This document shows, piece after piece, positions 25,987 through 48,200 of a stretch of DNA of 64,000 nt. The stretch comes from Rhynchonema sp. JSB1_4 (taxonomy: Eukaryota; Nematoda; Chromadorea; Monhysterida; Xyalidae). Position 1 is the stretch's first letter. Each line of letters begins with the position of its first letter. A program made the translations under genes and the position numbers. The notes beneath the pieces are model-generated. The model ran no database searches and had not been told where the DNA came from. It worked only from the letters and a program-made list of their open reading frames with translations. The stretch spans positions 1 to 64,000 of the forward strand of contig JASAMV010002925.1 of assembly GCA_030248065.1 (NCBI GenBank), read 5' to 3'.

Positions 25987-28319
25987 ATGTTGGTATCTAC
26001 GCGAACAATTCTGGACAAAATGTGCCTTCTCGTGATGTTCTATCTTGCGACCACTGCTGCAGCGCCAGGTCAGTTGATTCACCGGCTTGCGATGATCACT
26101 AGCATTGATACGAACGATTGAAGTGAAAGAATAGTGACCGAAAATGCCTGGTGCTGAAATGTCATGTCAGAAGGGTAAAGATTGCATCCAATACGGTGAT
26201 CGGTCCGGTTTGCCATGGTCACATGACTTTTTGCAATTATATTTTTGAGATTTACGAATGCCACTAGTTTCCACCAGGGTTGTTTTCAGCAGACCCTGTT
26301 ACTGGGACCGAAAATACTGGGGTCCGATCATGTTACTATCAAGAGAGTCGATTTGATAATGTTTTTTTGTAGTGTCTCCCTGCGCCCGACACGAGCAGCT
26401 GGACGAGTGTTTCCAATGCGGATCAGAGTGGCGCTGCGACCAAGCGGACGTGGCCGCACGACCAATGTGCGACTGGATACCATGCAATGCGACCACGATG
26501 ACACGGTGTGCGTGTGAAATCGGATATTACAGGTACACACACGCCTGATTTGTCAAGGGATCTCAATATTGCTAAATAGTTTCTTCCAGACACGCAGATG
26601 GTGAGTGCGTGCTGCCGCAAGATTGTCCTCATGACGTCGATGACAATGGAAGTTGGTCGTTGAGTGATGTTTCATATAAAGTTGCACGAATTCAAATGTT
26701 TGAATGATTGCAGTCCTGGTCGACTACAGTCTGTATGAGCTGACCGTGCCCCTGCCTGTGCTGGATGGGACAGAGACCGATGCCGCGGGACTGTGGGAAC
26801 CGTTTGTCGATCCGTCAAGTCCGGAATCTGAGCATCTCGATGACGATGATAGCGGTGACTCGGGTGCGAACAGCACAGAAGTGGCAGGAATGCAGAATTC
26901 AGATGGATCGTCGGACGAAATGCCATCGATGTTTCACAAACACGACGAAACGTGCGGCCATCCAGATGTATGCCATTCATCATGAATCGCAAGAGGACCA
27001 TTTTCGAAAGATGTTCACAATTTGGAGCTTTCGCTGAAAGACAATCCTGTTCAGGCACTAGCCATAATCGACCATCAGCTTGAAGCGCGAGTGACAGAAA
27101 TCAGCGAATTCGTTGATGTTTCAAAGATTGACGGTGACGACGACGATATGAGCGAGCTACAGGAAGTGGGCAACAACTGGCCGTGCTACAACAATGAAAT
27201 ATTGATTGATGATCAATTGGCTGATTGGTTGGAGGTATTTCAGTTTGCGATTGACTGCTTGCACTGTTGGTGCCTCAGAAATTGGTGTTCGGTCCAGTCA
27301 GGTCTGGCAAAGGGTGGAATTTTCGAAACGGTGTAAAGGTCAGTTGGGCGTAAAGGTCGGTGTAAAGTTCGGTCGAAAGCTCGGTCGGCGTAGCTCGGTG
27401 TAAACGTGAAACATTGCCTGTTATGAACGTGGAATGTTTCAAGTTTACACCGAGGTCTGTCACACTGAGCTGTCGACCGAGCTTTCCACCGACCTTTACA
27501 CCCAACTGACCTTTACACCGTTTCGAAAATATCACCCAAAGTCGTGTGCCCAAGATCGCCTCTTTATGGTTAGAAGGAGGTTTCGCCACACCTAGCCTCT
27601 GAAGAGCCATTATAGAGTGGCCCACTTCTTCGGAACAACATCCATACAGCTTTGTTGTTTTGCAGGCGACGTGTACCGGCGATCTGATACCGCTGGCAGT
27701 TCATTTCGTGAATTGTCACTGTGATGTGGGGTTCGTACGACACAATGGGGAATGTATTCCACCTTCAGAGTAAACTGACTTTTGTGATGTGCAAATACGC
27801 AGTGTTTCATTGCAAAATGCATACACGCTTTGAAATTGCAGATGTCCAAAAAGCACGGAGTTGGATAAACGAGACAACGACATTGGTCTGGATCGAGACA
27901 TCGTGCTCCATTCAACAGATCCCGTCATAAACAGGGGTCAGTCTTGGAAATGCGAATACACTTGGCATTTTTACTAAAAATGCACTAAGAGTATACCTTG
28001 TGCAGATGAACCTACGTCATCAACACAAGAAGTTGAAACATCACAAGAAGAGGATGATGGATGTGAGATCAAGACCGGCATTTATTGCAGTGATTCAAAG
28101 ATGCGCAAAACATTCAGACGATTTTGCCAATGTTAATTTCAGCCCGTGCCAAGTCAATATATTTGCTATGCTATTGTATATCATACAGTAAACAACGGTT
28201 ATCATAAACCAAAGAAACCATTGTGTTTGAATACATGTGCCGGTGACTGTGTCACACCCCCAATGATAGATTCCCTTCCCTGGATCGCACGTCACTGCCC
28301 GGTTGTAACATGGCAATAA
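25987..28319 (+). CDS. Large secreted acidic protein with TIL-type domains
   Basis: Exons 25987-26068, 26373-26532, 26590-26651, 26714-26967, 27055-27234, 27666-27769, 27842-27936, 28006-28131 and 28189-28319 join in phase to give 397 residues. The start is the ATG at 25987 or the in-frame ATG at 26020, which begins the hydrophobic signal core (MCLLVMFYLATTAAAP). TIL domain 1: CARHEQLDECFQCGSEWRC through CACEIGYYRHADGECVLPQD. A long acidic linker follows (HLDDDDSGDSGANSTEVAG). A second, divergent TIL-like unit closes CHCDVGFVRHNGECIPPSEC. Another acidic linker (EVETSQEEDDGCE) and a cysteine-containing C-terminus (CLNTCAGDCVTPP) end the protein. Exon 4 could instead read on to a stop at 26983. 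The stop codon overlaps an AATAAA signal at 28315. It shares the fold of the small TIL gene on the other side of ELAPOR. Function unknown; protease inhibition or matrix binding are possibilities. Confidence 0.75.
27317..27529. mobile_element. Small perfect fold-back repeat in TIL gene intron
   Basis: ATTTTCGAAACGGTGTAAAG at 27318 is mirrored by CTTTACACCGTTTCGAAAAT ending at 27529. Internal GGTCAGTTGGGCGTAAAGG / ACCCAACTGACC segments also pair. About 210 bp, hairpin-forming, non-coding. Confidence 0.75.
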
Positions 28320-28762
28320 AAACTTGTTTATTTATTTGCACTCTTACTCACTCTTTTATCCTGAACCGGAAACCATAAACAATACTGGAAACCTCGCTGA
28401 CGTTTCCATCCAGCCACAGGTCCTATTATGGTTTACACAAGCATGAGTGCCGAAAATAAACAAAGTAAAATAATGTATCATAAAATCACGAGGGAGAACC
28501 GAGCGATGCTTCTTGCGCACGATAACAAAAATGAGCAATGCCAAATAAAATTTCAATTGGAAATTTTTCTTTGAACCACGTCACAGACTTTGGTTGGAAT
28601 TTAAAAAAGGAACGTGAAAAACGTACGCTCTATGTTATTAGTGCAAAGTGCACAACACGTCAAAATTGAAATGGCTGGGTAATTGGTGTTTGGCTTGAAA
28701 TCTACTATATTTTCCTTTTGCACCAATATCAACTTTCCAGCCGAGACTTGTAAAATATAACC
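28320..28762. other. Intergenic spacer before tyrosinase
   Basis: Tyrosinase upstream region, AT-rich. A TATA-like TAAAATATAA lies just before the start codon at 28763, probably too close to act as a TATA box. Nothing else recognised. Confidence 0.4.
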
Positions 28763-38739
<9,977 letters not shown>

Positions 38740-39262
38740 GCCGTGTGTGTATTATATACGTGCAATATACACGACGTTTGTAACCAAATAAAGTCACTTT
38801 TCAGAATTAGGTTTGCTTTGAAATATAATTACCATCTGTCCAAAGCAAGCAACGCATATTTTTCGCAGCTTCAGAACTTTATCTCTGACCAAGCCAATAC
38901 GAAAATAAAGTCACTAAAACACAGACAAGATGCGCTGAATAAAATGACCTAACTTTCAATTGCAAACACTTCACTGGGTAGGATAGCATGATACCACAAT
39001 ATCAAATCAACCAATACGATAATGATGCAACTTCACGCCTTTAAAACTGGAATGTATACTTACGAACAACACAACGATCATGACAAGACTACGGCACCAC
39101 AGTATTTAGGATTGATTAACCTAACGATGATAAATGGCATTTACAAGGTTTCTGTTGCCAATAAACGAATTATGTTTAGTGAACCAACCAACAACGTGGA
39201 AATAAAAAATAATCATCCCTTTTCTATCCTAAATCATCCCTCTATCCGAAGCGCAATCCATC
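38740..39262. other. Convergent spacer between tyrosinase and ATP6AP1
   Basis: AT-rich 3' flanks of the two genes. Tyrosinase has AATAAA at 38787. No exon or repeat recognised. Confidence 0.5.
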
Positions 39263-42200
39263 CTAACTCTCTCCCTTCACATTGATTTGCAAGGGTTTCG
39301 CCTTTGGATCATCAAATCGATCCATCGTGTGCAAATTACTGATCATTCCCAGAGCGAACAGCAAAATGATCAACAACAGCAGACCGACAATGATGCCCAT
39401 CCACGAGCCGACACTGAACCATGGCACACAATCGTCGACCTGAACAAAAACAGTGTCGTGACTGAATTTCTTTAATCAGCAACAGACATTGATACGGGTT
39501 TGTTATTGTTTTTATCCGGAGCGCTGCCGAAACGCAGTCGATCTAGAGAACTATTCGGTTCTATCACAGCTCGTGTCGTGTCGCCATGTTAGAGTCAATC
39601 CAAGGCTTGGCATAATTTGGATTCTTTGTTAGGCTTAGAATTAGGCTTAGGCTTCGTGAATTGGATATTGATGCTCTTTTGCGTCTCAGCCATTCTAACT
39701 GTGATTGTAGTTCATCACCCTTTGTTAATTGTGATGTTGGTCATATTGTTACTGGTAACGTTGACATAATTGATAATAACGCTTTGAAACAAATCATGAG
39801 TAAAGGAACCAAGTTCAAAATTAACCTACCTTTCAGTAAAGTGGCTTTTGCAGGTCATGTCATGTCAAAACTTGATAACTTAACACGGTCTTGGTCGAAA
39901 CGTCATAACATTAATGTTGATTCTTTTAACCAATACAAGGATAGATTTATGTATATCATACGCTCCAGGTTAAACCAAATATCTGATGATCATTGTTCAG
40001 TAGATAAGGTGACACTAAAATCTAGTTTGTCTTTATTGGCGAACAAATATGTGGTCAGTGAGGCGGACAAGGCTAGTAATAATTATGTCATTGTTTGTAG
40101 AAAATTCTATGTTAGTAAACTTTTGGCTGAATTTGGTGTCACTAATGATATTCCATTATGGGGTAATTTAACTTATAAACCTATTTCTGATTCGTTTGAA
40201 CAAATTATTGCCAGACATGAGGATTTAAATAATAAATTTAATCTTGATATGCAGTCGTTCACCAAAAAGTTGCCTCACATCAATGCTTTGCCCAAGTTAC
40301 ATAAAAAACCTGTCAAATTTAGATTCTTAGCAGCTTCACGCAATTGTTCTACCAAACCGCTATCGCTAGTGGGTTCTGTTGTTCTGAAGCAGTTTAAAGA
40401 TCATTTCTCTAAGTATTGTGTTAAAATTAAGAAAAATAGTGGCTCAACTTTGTATGTTTCAGTGGATAGCAGCTTAAAAGTCACGGATTGGCTTCTGGCT
40501 AACCGCAGTAAGGTCAAACATGTCATTACTGCTGATTTTTCTACTCTGTTCACTACTTTGCCCCTAAACACAGTGAAAAGTTGTATTTTGGAATTAATCG
40601 GTTTCTGTTTTCGTAACTCAGCATCTAGTTATTTGGCAGTAAAATACACAGGACAGTACTCTAGCATTTTCTTTACCAATGATATCGCATTTAAGGATAA
40701 GGGCTTTAACGTTATGCGACAGTCAGACGTTGCTGAATTGGTAACAGCTATAATAGACAACACTTTTGTACTTATTGGTGGTCGGATTTTTCAACAAAAA
40801 TGTGGTATTCCAATGGGAGGCAATGCAAGTCCTTTGATTGCAGACCTTACGCTTTCATGGCTAGAGTTTGTGTTTCTTAGGAGCAATAAGCACTATTTTG
40901 AAGATCGATATCGTCGTATATTCCGTTATGTGGATGATGTTCTTGCAGTCAATTTTCCCAATTTTTTGACTATTGCTTCTGATATTTATGGCGCTGATCT
41001 TACACTTGAACGTACAAATGATAGTTCCTCGAATTGTGTTTTCCTTGATTTGAATATTAGGGTCAGTCAAGCCTTTCACACAGACATTTCATTACGACAA
41101 AACCAGAGATTTTGATTTCGAAGTAATCAAATATTCTGATCCGTTGAGTGCCGTGCATTCTAATGTTGTGTATAATACCTTCTATTCGCAGGCGTTACGA
41201 TTTTTGCGTGTTTGCACTAAATTCCACGATTTCAAACATAACATTAAATTAACTATCACCGCATTACGTCTTAAAAATGTCTGTGATAAGGACATATTAA
41301 TGGTGCTTATTAAGCTGTTCGAACGCAATGCTATCCTGTTCACCAGATATAGACTCTATGATCGAAAAGATTTTGCTCACTGCATTAGCTCTGATTTTTA
41401 TAGATGTCCCACAGTCTGTTGCTTTGAATTTCGGTTCATTATGTTTATTCCCCCCTGCTTTGGTCCCTCTCTTTGTCCCTGTTTTAGTTTATTTTTTTGA
41501 AAATTTTTAGATATCAATCCAGCCTGCCAGTAATATTCACCAACAATTAATTTCCTTTGAAATCGATAATGCCTGGACATGTTCGACAACGCGGCAATAA
41601 ACGAAGACGCGATGACGATGGTGACTCTGGTTCATCTTCAAAATCTGACTCGGATTCCGATACCGTGAGTTTTTTATTTTTCGTTTTTATTTCTGTTTTG
41701 GATCGCATTCTGTGTTTTTTGCTCCGCCATTCACACATTTACGCATGTTTTTTATGTATTTTCCTGCTCTCATCGCGCTTGTTTTTATCTTCAGCCTCAG
41801 TTTTTGCCTTCTGTTTTTTAAAATTTTACCTTTTTTGCCCCAGTTAGTTGCAGGTAGAACAGCAGGATGTACTGAAGACCCGCTTGGGTGTACTTTTTTA
41901 AGTACAGGCCTAACTGCTGTTCTGAATCGGTGCTTGTCTACATTCATGGCCGAAACAAGACAGCCATTTATCTAGCTATTATTAATTTCTTCTTTCGTTA
42001 ATTTAATTTCTAATTTTCCTAGTCTAGAAAATGGTTGTAAAAGCCGATTCTCTAGGAACTCGTTTTTTCTCTGCTTTTTATGGGGCTAGGTTGTTAGTTT
42101 ATTTAGTATTTTACAAAAAAAGTTTTTATTTTTGCGCAATTTTTTTAAATTTGCTCTTGCTCGCTTTTTGCCTTCATTTATTTCTCTGTTTTTTCCTTTT

Positions 42201-45200
42201 CATTGCTGCCTTCATCAAGCTCTCACTTTTTATGGTGTCTTCTACTAATAGATAATATTAATCTGTCACAACTTTCCATTTTTATAATTAGAGGCTGCAC
42301 TTGACACGTATTAAATACACAAGCTTGAAGTTAAGTACAGTCTTAGCCAAAGCCCGACTTGAAACCGAAGCTCATGGCAAACAGCGTGGTGGCACGAGCT
42401 GTGGTGGAGCCAAACATTTTTATGAGACAACAAAACTATCAGACTAGAATACCGACCTGATCATACCAATCTGGGTTTTCCGATGGTCCAAACGGTTGAA
42501 CCTGCAAATACACATTTTTAACCAAAGAAAGCATGATTTCACGTCATCTCCAATATAATGGAGCAAGTAACAAAAAGATACAAGAAGAAAAAAATTGTTG
42601 TCCCATACCAAACCACCATGACCAGTACCTGCAATCCAGTGAACACGAGTCCGACATACTCGTTGTCACTTGAATCAGCGGGTGCGAGCGCGACAGAAGG
42701 AGTCTTGCCACAAGCAAAACAGAATCCATCCACCGAGTTCACGCCCAGGTTGCCGACGTAGGTAAAGAACCGATCTGTGAGAGATTGCAACGAAAGATTG
42801 TATAGTAAATTTCTAAATTCGCTGCCGCACAGTAAATTACGCCCCGTAGTTAATGTCGCGTTCTGAACCCGAAAGTCAACTTTTGAAACATTCGGGCAGC
42901 AGACGCACGTGCAGCTTTAGCTTGCGTGTCGCGGACAAAACAGGTTGGCCAAAACAGCGGCCACCCAACAGATGCTCACTGAGGCAGGACGATGCTGGCC
43001 TGATGGTTTTCAGCTGAGGAATGATATGAGTATGTGAGAGACGATAAGGTGAATGCATACAAGGCCAACAGAAACAAGAAAGGCAGAAATGTGCGTAAAC
43101 GCAAAATTTTATTTTTGCCAAGGTCAAAAACGTTGAAAATGCAGAAATAACTTGCAGGACATGGCCCAGGACATGCAGGTTCCCTTGTTTCGGACATGAA
43201 TGTGGACAAGCACTGATACAGTTAGGCATAAGTAGAGCCTGATTGCTAAGATATCATCATCCGCGATCCGCTGTTTTGTTTCCCGCCGTTTCGTCCGTAC
43301 CACTAGCTTACTCACCTTTGAATTGATCCTTCGAGTCTTGAATGTTCAAGGAGATCAACTTCATTAATTGTAGCCGCCAGTAACCACCGCCATAGCGTAT
43401 GAACACCATGCTGAAATGTGACACGCTCCACAAAATGAATAACAAAGAGAATTTTGAACCACAGGGAAAGACAGACAAGTTAAGCCATGTTAACATACGT
43501 GAATTGTAGGTTGGTTGCTTTGCCGTCAACACTGTCTGGGGTGTTGATAGTGAACCTGAAATAGTGGAGAGCATCAATACAAATTTGAACAGTCTCTCTC
43601 TGCAGCAAGAGATGTGCCACTCACGTAATGTTATCTTTATCTTTCTGCGACCAACATATCTGTGCATGTCCACCACCACCGGACATATTGAACGATTTGA
43701 CTGATTGTGTGTTGACATCGGTGCTGTACACCACTTGCACGTAATCGATGTAGATTAGTGCCTGAATCAAGCAATGTTTATGTTGAGTGGGGGTTAAGCA
43801 CCCAGAATTTCTGGACTAAATACCTAGTGGCAGAACATCAGAATCAGGCCAAACTTTCTCGGGTTTTTGCAAACTGTAGCAACACCTTTGCGGCACGCGG
43901 TTTTCACTTATTTCATTTCCAACTGATTACTTTTATCCCCAAATTTTAGTTTTTTCTTGCCTAACTTGCCTGTCTCACAGGTTGTTGCGTTACCCCTAGA
44001 ACCACAAGAAAAACTGGATTTTTTAGCAGCGATAGAGCAGGACGTCGGAATTATAAGAAACGTGTCCTGCCCCTATGTTTACATTGCTGCCATTGAACGT
44101 GAGTCCGTCATTGCACGACTGATCGGCGACACGTTGTGACAATTGATCGGGTTGAGCGGCGACTTGATCACCGCCTACTGTTACGTCTGGGACACCGTCA
44201 TCCTCAGCTTGGCGTTTCACAATCTGGAAAACAAAAGCAAATGAATGAATCGACCAGTGATGCGTGAGCCGAATTATATCACATTAACTACATGAATCGG
44301 CACAGAATGCCAAACTGGCCTTATGAGTCTTTTCCTGGCTGACAGCTGCCGGTCCAGTCAGTACAGCCACATACGGTCGGCCGTTGAATTTCTCATTGAT
44401 TTCCTCAATGTTGTTTTCTGCAATAATGTGTGATCGGTGAGCTTATGTATCGGTCACAAAATTCTTTCAGCCACAGCAGAGACACGAGCTTGCCATCCAG
44501 AAAAAAATAAAATTTTCAACTAACGCAGTTCATCAATGTTTCGCGATCGGACGATTATAACCCGGGCCGAATCGAGATTTTGTCCATCAGCGTAATTCAG
44601 CACGTCGTTTCCTTGCGGCAACTGAATCGAATGATCAAGCCAGGCGGCCGCGTAAGCATGTGCAGCTTTGATTACTTTCTGAGAAAAGAACATTAGTGAT
44701 CAATAACAACTGACTGGCCAGAGCACGTCAACGGTGTCGTTGCCTAACGTATAACTGTGTGGATGAGAGTAACGGATAGAGTGAGACAGGTGCAATTATA
44801 GTTGCGGATGGAACAGAACCAGGTTTTTCATGAGATAAACCCAGGTCCATTGATTTGGACCGAAAATAAATATCGGTGAAAAAAACCGGGCAACTTTTTT
44901 CAATTTTTTGACAAAAAATAAGCTCTTGACCCGCATTTTTGACCATTTTGAAAGTTAATCAATGCCGAAGTGCCATCTAGAGGTCAGAACCTGGTAACTT
45001 GGAGATTTGCAGCAGTTTCTATGCCCTCAACAGCACATAGTGTCTTTACACGGTGCTTTCTGCTTCACCGCATAAATTTACCATCTGGATATTTTTCGGT
45101 TCAAGCTGGCTTGAAACATCACACAATCGGCGAATAAAAGCATTTGCATCGATCATTAACAGTGATGCACACCGCATAATAATTCAACTGTACCACGAAC

Positions 45201-48200
45201 AAAGGGTGATCACTATTTACTGTAACATTGGTCATGGATATGAAAAAAGAAAAGTAAAACACCCTGTATTTAATGCCTAACGTACTCTCAAGTTCGTGTC
45301 CACATGCTGCAGTTGATCGTCCCTTTGCGCATACACGTTCATCGCGCTGCTGAAGTCGGCCAGACAGAACTGAAATACAGCAACACAAAATGTAGAATTC
45401 ATATACCACATTAAAAATCTACTTGAAATCGGTGATAACAATTTTAAGCAGACTTACGTCATCAACCAGAAACAGTATGAGTGGGTTCTTTGGCGTTGCG
45501 TCATTTACATAGTCAAACACTGCGTCGCCGTTCAACCTGAGCAAACAGCTATGTATTATAAATAAAACAAGAGTGGCCACTGGGAATTGGAAAACCGTTT
45601 TTTGGGGTAAAAATAAAAATGTTGCCCTTTTTATTTTTTTTGTCAAGAGGCCAAATGAAAAATAGAACTACCATTAATTGACCCCCCCCTCCCCGGGGGG
45701 GGGCCCCCCCTGGAGGGCCCCGGACCCTTGTTCCCTTCCTCCACGTTCTAATGAAAGAGAAATTGAGTTTCCGAAAAAAAATATTTTTGCTCCTAAATTG
45801 CTTTCTTTATGAAATCGACGTGTTTTATAGATTTTAATTTAATTTAATTTTAAATTTGATAGAATTCAATCGTTTTCGACACATTTTATTATTTTTTTAG
45901 TTTTTTTGCAAAATCGCTCACACTCAATTTCTCTTTCATTAGAACGTGGAGGAAGGGACCAAACCAGCCAGCAGCAACACAAAGTGCCATGAGCTGGTGG
46001 ACGGACTATACCCACCTTAAAGGGGAAATTGCACATTCCTAATCGCCTTTTAAACTCCACAAGTGTTTAGACAATCGTGTGGGCATCATGAAAGTCAAAT
46101 CACTTGGTACAAACTCTCAAACATGTACCCTGGAGAAGCAGTTTAAAGGGAACGATCGGGAAGAAAATTCGGCGCGGACCGGCCGAATTTCCACCTGCGC
46201 ATTCAGGCAAAGTGCCTGATCAAAAAGCTGTCAAGGCGACAGAATGTTTCGCATGATTCTTGAAACTCACTAACTATAGAATTTCGCTTTTCTTTATATT
46301 TCGAATTTCGACGAATTGTTCCAGCGTGACAAGCAGAGCATGAAACATTTAGCAGACACGCTGGAACAATTCGTTGAAATTCGAAATATAAAGAAAAGCG
46401 AAATTCTATAGTTAGTGAGTTTCAAAAATCATGCGAAACATTCCGTCACCTTGAGAGCTTTTTGATCAGGCAATTTGCCTGAATGCGCAGGTATAAATTC
46501 GGCCGGTCCGCGCCGAATTTTGTTCCCAGTGGCTTGTCTTAAACGCAATCTCCTGGGTACATGTTTGAGAGTTTGTACCAAATGATTTGACTTTTGTGAT
46601 GCCCAAATTGCTGTCTAAACACTTGTAAAGCTTGAAAGGCGATTAGGAATGTGCAATTTCCCCTTTAAAGGGGAAATTGCACATTCCTAATTAGGGTTAG
46701 AGAGATTTCGGGTGTCGGCTGTCGGGTGTCGGGTGCCAAAAAAGTGTAGGTGTCGGGTACCCCCAGATGTCGGGTTTTTTGGGACCCGACACCCGACAGC
46801 CGACACCCGACATTTACGGTTCAAAACCTCAGTATTGCTGAGAGAAGAATTTTGAGAGAAAATTTTTTTGGAACCAAATGTTTCCGAAGACGCAGAATGT
46901 GACATTTTGGTGTTTATTTCGCGTGAAAATACTTGAATTCAGTAACTTGAGCTGAAAAATTGCACTCATGATGCAAATGAGCAAAAATTTGCCTGTTTTT
47001 GGTCCAAAAACAGGTGTCGGGTTTTTTTCAAAAAATAGATGTCGGGTGTCGGGTTTTTTTTGGAACTGTCGGGTGTCGGCTTTTTTTCTCAAATGTCGGG
47101 TGTCGGGTATTTTCAGATGTCGGGAGTCGGGTGTCGGGTACCCCCCGACCTCTAACCTAATCGCCTTTGAAGTTTTGCAAGTGTTTAGACAGCAATGTGG
47201 GCATCACAAAAGTCAAATTACTTGGTATAAACTCTCAAACATGTACCGAGGAGATTCCGTTCAAGACTAGCCACTGGGAACAAAATTCGGCGCGGACCGG
47301 CCGAATTTCTACCTGCGCATTCAGGCAAATTGCCTGATCGAAAAGCTGTCAAGGCGATGGAATGTTTCGCATGCGTTTTGAAACTCACTAACTATAGAAT
47401 TTCGCTTTTCTTTTTATTTCGAAGTTCAACGAATTGTTCCAGCGTGACTGCTAAATGTTTCATGCTCTGCTTGTCACGCTGGAACAATTCGTCGAAATTC
47501 GAAATATAAAGAAAAGCGAAATTCTATAGTTAGTGAGTTTCAAGAATCATGCGAAACATTCTATCGCCTTGACAGCTTTTTGATCAGGCAGTTTGCCTGA
47601 ATGCGCAGGTAGAAATTCGGCCGGTCCGCGCAGAATTTTCTTCCTGATTGTTCCCTTTAAACTGCTTCTCCTGGGTACACGTTTGAGAGTTTGTACCAAG
47701 TGATTTGACTTTCATGATGCCCACACGACTGTCTAAACACCTGTGGAGTTTGAAAAGCGATTAGGAATGCGCACTTAAGCAGTTTAAAGGGAACAATCAG
47801 GAAACATTTAGCAGACACGCTGGAACAATTCGTTGAACTTCGAAATAAAAAGAAAAGCGAAATTCTATAGTTAGTGAGTTTCAAAACGCATGCGAAACAT
47901 TCCATCGCCGACAGCTTTTCGATCAGGCAATTTGCCTGAATGCGCAGGTAGAAATTCGGCCGGTCCGCGCCGAATTTTGTTCCCAGTGGCTTGTCTTAAA
48001 CGGAATCTCCTCGGTACATGTTTGAGAGCTTATACAAAGTGATTTGACTTTTGTGATGCCCACATTGCTGTCTAAACACTTGTAAAACTTGAAGGGCGAT
48101 TAGAAATGTGCAATTTCCCCTTTAAGTACATATTTGAAATAAACCGTCTTTTTTCAAAAGTATAAATTTCTGCACTGAGCCACTGGGCATGGGCAGTGCA

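Noticed and set aside
39600..42250. Hammerhead ribozyme at the Penelope ends
   Set aside because: Some Penelope elements carry one, but I could not find the conserved CUGAUGA...GAAA core in this stretch.
42345..42425. Alternative C-terminal exon of Ac45 on the minus strand (FGSTTARATTLFAMSF...)
   Set aside because: It has no similarity to the Ac45 tail and no acceptor in phase; the conserved tail is at 39439-39263.
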